DNA from: Cylicocyclus nassatus
Taxonomy: Eukaryota; Nematoda; Chromadorea; Rhabditida; Strongylidae
Direction of reading: 5' to 3'
DNA length: 64,000 bases
NCBI GenBank assembly: GCA_958299035.1
Contig: CATQJL010000001.1
Span: forward strand, 77,893,594-77,957,593
The notes under the pieces: generated by a model
The model's input: the letters and a program-made list of their open reading frames with translations, nothing else
Told to the model about the DNA's origin: nothing
Databases searched by the model: none
Position numbers and translations under genes: made by a program
Part shown: positions 59,150 to 64,000 of the stretch, in pieces
Position numbering within the stretch: the first letter of the stretch is position 1
How the letters are laid out: every line of letters begins with the position of its first letter

Positions 59150-59355
59150 CAATCCTATATTCAAAACGGCAGCTTTCACAGTGATGCCATATGCCGCTGG
59201 ACGTTCCTCCGCGATGCTACATCAATGAAGAGCGGTCTGTGATTCGCTCCATACAATCCAAGTCAGCTTCAGAAAATGGTATCCGTAGGTCCGCTAAAGG
59301 TTACAAGGCAAAGTATCAACAACCAAACAAGATACATACGTTTTGGAGTGCCTTG
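59150..59355. mobile_element. Tc1/mariner-type MITE, right part only
   Basis: Matches the right portion of 62999-63672 and 12487-13160 (ATGAAGAGCGGTCTGTGATT, GCTCCATAC) and ends in a degraded TTTTGGAGTGCCTTG terminus followed by TA. Confidence 0.65.
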
Positions 59356-60268
59356 TATGTATGAGACTAGCGTGTGATAAGGTTTGCCGTTTTTCGACTG
59401 AGTTGACTTTTTTTTTAAAATGTCTGTGTGCGTGTATCAATGTGATCATATAGGAGGTCTTTGTATAGCATTTGTTTGGGCTGACAAGATGATATTCATA
59501 TGTGTAATATAAGATCCAGATTTGAGTACTACATGTTTTTAGATTTTCGCTGCAGACTCTATGCGGAATACGAGTTATGCATAAGTCTTGGTATTTTATC
59601 GTTAGCATTCATTTTGTAGAACATGCTTTGCTTTCTCGAGCAGTTTTTCACTCTCTATCACAATACATTTCTCAACACAAGGCGGCTGTAGCGAAGAAAT
59701 GCCCTTTACTCTTGCACGATCTATTTCCACGATTTTCAATTTCAAATTTTGATAAGATTTTGGAACGCTTTACTAACAGCGAAGTTTTCTGTCTTACTAT
59801 ATCTCGAGTAAGAACGTCCCTCTAAAGCATAAGCTTTGGAAGATACGTATGACAATTCTGGGGTAGAAAAGTACACGTTTTCTGCTTTTTTGTTTCGATG
59901 CTGTGACTGCGGAAAAGTGCGTGCTGTGTAAAGTTTCAATAGATTGCAGCAATTTCAGCTGCGCTCATGGAAATTACCTTCGAAAGGATTGGCTAAATAG
60001 AGTCAAACTTTTTAACATGCCCCAAACGCGCAATATTTTTAAGAAGACTGACCTGCCAACATAAACTTAAGAAACGTGCTTGATTATGTAATATCTTTGT
60101 ACTTCAGTTGAGCAAAATTTTTGGGGTCCATTTTATCACATTGATTTATAAGAAAACATCGATTGGCTATTAGCGTGACACAGTTTTATATAAAAAAGAA
60201 AAGATTTCAATATTCGAAACTATTTATTCTTCCACTCGTAAAGCTATGTGCTTGAGGTAATTTCAGAG
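59356..60268. other. Intergenic, nothing recognised
   Basis: Short frames occur on both strands without splice context; none is supported. Confidence 0.4.
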
Positions 60269-60558
60269 CAGTGGCGTACCCAGAATTTCGGCTCGGTGGG
60301 GAGGGGGGACAAAAAACTTTTTCAATGAAGGTGCGTGGCGTCAGCCACGCACTCCGAAAAATTTTTTGGTATGCTCCCCAAAATCTTTGCGGGCTCAGAA
60401 TTCCGAAATACGCCCCCGAAAAATTTTTTTTAGGAAGCTAAAATGAATTTTTAAAAAATTTTAAAATTATTCTGATTATTTACAAGCGCAGACGTCATTT
60501 GCACAATTTTATAACCCATCTAAGTAACTTTCGAAAAATTCGCGACCCGTTCTCGGGA
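60269..60558. mobile_element. hAT-type MITE, family B, right end missing
   Basis: CAGTGGCGTACCCAGAATTT, a G run and the GCGTGGCGTCAGCCACGC stem are intact. The copy stops near CGCGACCCGTTCTCGG without the C-run end. Confidence 0.8.
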
Positions 60559-60587
60559 TTAAATCTTTGGCTTTATGTCTTAGGCCT

Positions 60588-60650
60588 GAGGCATACCTCA
60601 CGCGATTCGGCACTGCAGCGATTCTTCATAACTGGTCGTAAGTGCGCTTT
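60588..60650. mobile_element. Left half of the small GGCATACCTCACGCG MITE
   Basis: TTAGGCCTGAGGCATACCTC matches the left end of the copy at 9399. No right end follows. Confidence 0.55.
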
Positions 60651-61739
60651 TCTTGGCCCAACTTAGTACGTTTGCGGCAACTTACAAACGCGCCTATGCT
60701 TTTGAAACCCACGCAAGTTAATTTGAAGCCATCTGGTAACTTGTCTTGTCAAGTCGTTGGGAAGTCAAAAATTTTTTGGGGTTTTTCTCTAATTTATTGC
60801 AGAACAGTGCAAAATTTGAATGTAGAAAGCTTACTTTATTGGGTTCTTGAGCAAGAGCAGCAAAAGTGATTTCCAAGAAATTTCTCCTCTGTATTGCTTG
60901 AAATGCGTAATAACTGGCCTAATCAGCATGCACTCAGTGCAGCGTTTTTTTTTCTTTACAGCTTATAGCCTTGTACCAGAATGCTCTATATTATTTAGGA
61001 ATTTGCCGAAATTTTAATCATTTTTTGCACAGAATCTTGTCGTAAAACCAATACCTATGTTTTGAAATGCGCTTTATGCTAGGAAAGCAGATATGTAATG
61101 TGATATTTTGAAAATTGTTCATTCTTCTTTGTGGAGCTCTGTAAAATTATTGCTTCGAAAATCTTGCTTTTGGTAAAATAAAAAGCCTCACTGTAGCATC
61201 AACCGGAAGCTTGGAGAGTAATGGCGATCTGAAGCTTCATAGTTATCATATGTGATGGTTGAGATTCGCCTTAAACAATTAGGTTTTTATATTTCAGTAC
61301 AATCACGTGGTGAATGTGCTCAAATAGCTGTGTATTTCTCCTACGGGAATAATTAGAAGTCTCGTCATTCCACATAACGTGAATATGGTGGATGCATCAT
61401 AGAACATCATTTTGAATTTTCATATCTTCATCACACGTAATGCAATATTGAGCCAAATATGGACATATATGACCAAATCTGATACAAGTCACTGCATTTT
61501 CTTTGTGAAGTAAATCCGATTAGTTCAATATTAGACTGATTATATAACAAATACATGTGCTTGACTACTACCGCATTACAAGCAATCTCTACCGACTATG
61601 ACCTACGCAAAAGCTTAAACAGCTTGAACAGGGAGTAAAAAAGCAGTTAGAGGCAGCGTCCAGGAAGATCTGGAAATAGGGGATTTTACGTGGAAAATGC
61701 TTTTGGGGTCCTAAGGCGCTGCCCAAGCGGCAGCGCAGG
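60651..61739. other. Intergenic, nothing recognised
   Basis: No supported exon or repeat. Confidence 0.4.
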
Positions 61740-61905
61740 TAGTGCTATAACGGCTGAGATATTCCTCTCAAAACTGGACCCCGCGGTCGTATTCGCATGG
61801 ATTCATGGCAATTTCGCGCCAGGATTCACGCTTTGCGCCATGAATCCGTGTAAAATACGTTCGCGGGATCAAGTTTTGATTGGAATATTTCAGCCGTTAG
61901 AGACT
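61740..61905. repeat. Inverted repeat with about 65-base arms
   Basis: CTATAACGGCTGAGATATTC at the left faces the inverse CTCTAACGGCTGAAATATTC at the right, continuing through GATTCATGG. GGGGTCCTAAG/AGGGCCCCAAAA outside may be its outer part. AGAGGCAGCGTCC near 61651 resembles a TTTAAA-type MITE end. Confidence 0.7.
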
Positions 61906-62668
61906 ACCTGAGATGACGGTTGGGCAGTGGCTTAGTTAGGGCCCCAAAATTACTATTCAGGTGAAACCTTTAAAGGCGTCTTAATGCAACATGCATTATT
62001 CCGCTCCAACCATTCCTAGTAAGATCTTGCCGATTGCTTCCAATAGCACTTTAGCAACAAAACATAAAGCTTATCCTGTTTCGAATGTGCGGTATCTCAA
62101 ATTTATTGTGTTGTCATCCGAGAAGAGTATACACATGAGCAAACTCAATTAGCAGACTGCAATATAACAAATGTCCTCAAATATGTTCAGTTGCCAAGAG
62201 GATCATCAACTTCTAAAGATACATATACAAAGCAGTCTCTGCAGTCGAAACATAAAAATTTTCAGAAATTCTACCTTTATTTGCTTATAAGAAGAAAAAG
62301 GAAACTGAACTGAAAGTGGAGAAAAATCCAAAAACAGGAGACGAAACCGTGTTGTAAGAGCATTAATCCATATAGTCCTGCTTAACATGAGTTTACTGGC
62401 GTGCCACAACCTGCGCCTCTCAAATGTCAAAAACAGTACCTACGGTACTGAAAGAATAATGAAATTCAAATTTTACCGTTTGATTGCTAATAGTAAGTGA
62501 TTTAATCGTACTGAGGAATGTCTAAGCTGCAGAGACGCCTTGTCTCGTTATCCATCATTGCTTGAGCTTTTGTGTTAGTTATAGTTATTGAAGAAAAAAT
62601 AGGTGCACTGTGGTAGCCGTTTAGGCACACTTATTCGACTATTCGGACAGACGGGATGGGGTTCTATC
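61906..62668. other. Intergenic, nothing recognised
   Basis: No supported feature. Confidence 0.4.
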
Positions 62669-62935
62669 AAATTGTCCCATAAGTTCCGTACGTTTTGACT
62701 TTGACCCGCAATAAGTCATAATCTTCTCATTTTCAAACATACTTCCAATCACCATTTCACGGACCAAAACAAGCTCTACAAGAAGGCTTCTTGCTTTTCC
62801 ACCTTCAACACACCGCGAGTTTGAGGCCAGAAACCAAACGGATTCAAGTGCCCGAAAAATCGTGAATAAAATCGTACCTCGGTCCAAACCAATTCTACAA
62901 AATCCTAATTTGCTCACGCATGCGCATTCCGCATG
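62669..62935. mobile_element. One arm of the abundant hairpin family with its mariner-type end
   Basis: AATTGTCCCATAAGTTCCGT at the left corresponds to the inverse of the right end at 58826, followed by ACAAGCTCTACAAGA and other family blocks. The other arm is absent. Confidence 0.65.
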
Positions 62936-62998
62936 AGACTTTTGTATATACCATATTATTTTTCTGTATTTTTAATGTGTGTATTTTATTACTATATA

Positions 62999-63672
62999 CA
63001 GAGTGTCCCAAAAAGATGTGCACACTGTTTGATCGTTGATAACTCTTTTGCTTTCATGTCTTTTGCCGAGTTGGAAATACCATTCTGTAAAGCGAGGATA
63101 AACTTAGATTTACAGTATGAAGCGAATCACCAATCACTCTTCTTTACTGTAGGATCACGGTATGAACTTTCAGCATACAGCGCCACTGTGGAATAGGCCT
63201 TTCGATGGAATCATTTCAAAAAAATCCAGAAATCTGTGTAGCAAGGTTTTCGGGCGTGCAGATTTCACTACATAATTTTCCACCAGTTTTTCGAGCTTTC
63301 TTGATGGCGTATTCACATTTCTGACAAACAGTGGAAAATCAGTTGTTACCCTAAATCTGAAATAACTCGTGAAGGAAACTGCGTACTGAAGTGCAAATTT
63401 CATATTTGGAATCAGCAAGTTCGATTAATTCGTTTAAGAATTTCCAACTTGTTTAGCTTTCTTTCTGAGGCAAAATACCGCTTTAAATAGGCCTATCCTC
63501 GAAAGTCCTACCGTAATCCTACAGTAATGAAGAGCTGCTGATAAGTCGCTCCATACCTGTTAATCTAAGTTGAACCTCGCTCTAAAGAATGGAACCTCAA
63601 GCTCGGCAAAAGACGAGAAGCAAGAAAGTTATTAACAATCAAACAGTGTGCACATCTTTTTGGGACACCCTG
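62999..63672. mobile_element. Tc1/mariner-type MITE (674 bases)
   Basis: The ends CAGAGTGTCCCAAAAAGATG and the inverse of CAGGGTGTCCCAAAAAGATG are flanked by TA (62997-62998 and 63673-63674). Arms remain complementary through GTGCACACTGTTTGATCGTT. Same length as the copy at 12487-13160. Confidence 0.93.
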
Positions 63673-63674
63673 TA

Positions 63675-64000
63675 TATTAGATTTTTTGTATATTGCTGTA
63701 ATTTTTCCTTGCCTGATCTTTGAGAAAAGAAAAATTTTCATGCTCTTGACAAATTGATGCTGTGCGGTTCCCAAACTCTATGCTACAAGTCCCTAGAAGT
63801 TTGAACGCAAATTTTTAGATTTTTACAGGCTTTAATTCTCGAGAATTATGAATTTTAATGCGGGAGGCCCGATCAAGGGTAGCTTCAACACGTTTCGGAC
63901 CGCGAAGTCGTGCGCGACGAAGAAGAGGGTCCTTTCAGCCGTTGACCAACAAAGGGGTCTTGATTCGTAGAGTGTGTGGTACATCTGTAATCAGCATGTC
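63675..64000. other. Window end; possible degenerate hammerhead-like trace
   Basis: On the minus strand at 63889-63938 CTGAAAGGACC...GGTCCGAAACGTGTT resembles the Penelope hammerhead order but lacks the CUGANGA consensus. Nothing else seen. Confidence 0.25.

Overview
This window looks like repeat-rich DNA from an invertebrate animal. A nematode is the best guess. The candidate genes have introns of 50-64 bases and mostly TTTCAG- or TTTTAG-type acceptors. The Penelope-like element resembles nematode copies. The palindromic elements flanked by TTTAAA or TTCAAA recall the TTTAAA palindromes described in Caenorhabditis. There is no bacterial gene organisation, no rRNA and no tRNA that I can recognise, and nearly all long open frames are chance or repeat-derived. 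The species cannot be named from the sequence.

Layout. 0-6.8 kb: two transposon remnants, a TTCAAA palindrome, a hAT-type MITE with a perfect 8-base target duplication, one probable host exon, a pure (TG)188 tract and a mariner-type hairpin. 7-9 kb: a small cluster of secreted, cysteine-containing genes, including a four-exon gene on the minus strand. 9.4-17.6 kb: hairpin MITEs of several families. 18.4-19.1 kb: a second four-exon gene, paralogous to the minus-strand gene at 8 kb with identical intron phases. 19.8-22.8 kb: more MITEs. 25.9-26.4 kb: another secreted-protein gene. 27.4-31 kb: a 3.5-kb hAT-type element carrying a long, broken, unrecognised reading frame and a nested mariner MITE. 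31.5-36.5 kb: a mariner MITE, minisatellites, and two small TA-flanked elements whose interiors are tandem repeats. 38.8-40.8 kb: a probable exon and a small minus-strand reading frame. 40.8-45.5 kb: a decayed non-LTR retrotransposon interrupted by three MITEs. 49.4-51.1 kb: a 1.7-kb palindromic foldback element with hAT-type ends. 53-58 kb: a decayed Penelope-like element with a hammerhead-like motif, facing a second Penelope fragment that is split by a palindromic mariner MITE. 58-64 kb: more hairpin MITEs.

The most interesting gene content is the family of small secreted proteins. Two members (7782-8328 minus and 18464-19065 plus) share a TATA box about 20-45 bases before the ATG, a signal peptide split by a phase-0 intron, an FCDN motif, a C-F-x(4/6)-C-x3-L-Y segment, and a final recognisable exon of exactly 67 bases. 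I recognised these by hand from matching exons. No product function can be assigned. The most interesting mobile content is three distinct hAT-type families recognised by 8-base duplications. In one of them a 3.5-kb coding copy and a 1.7-kb foldback copy appear to share the same ends.
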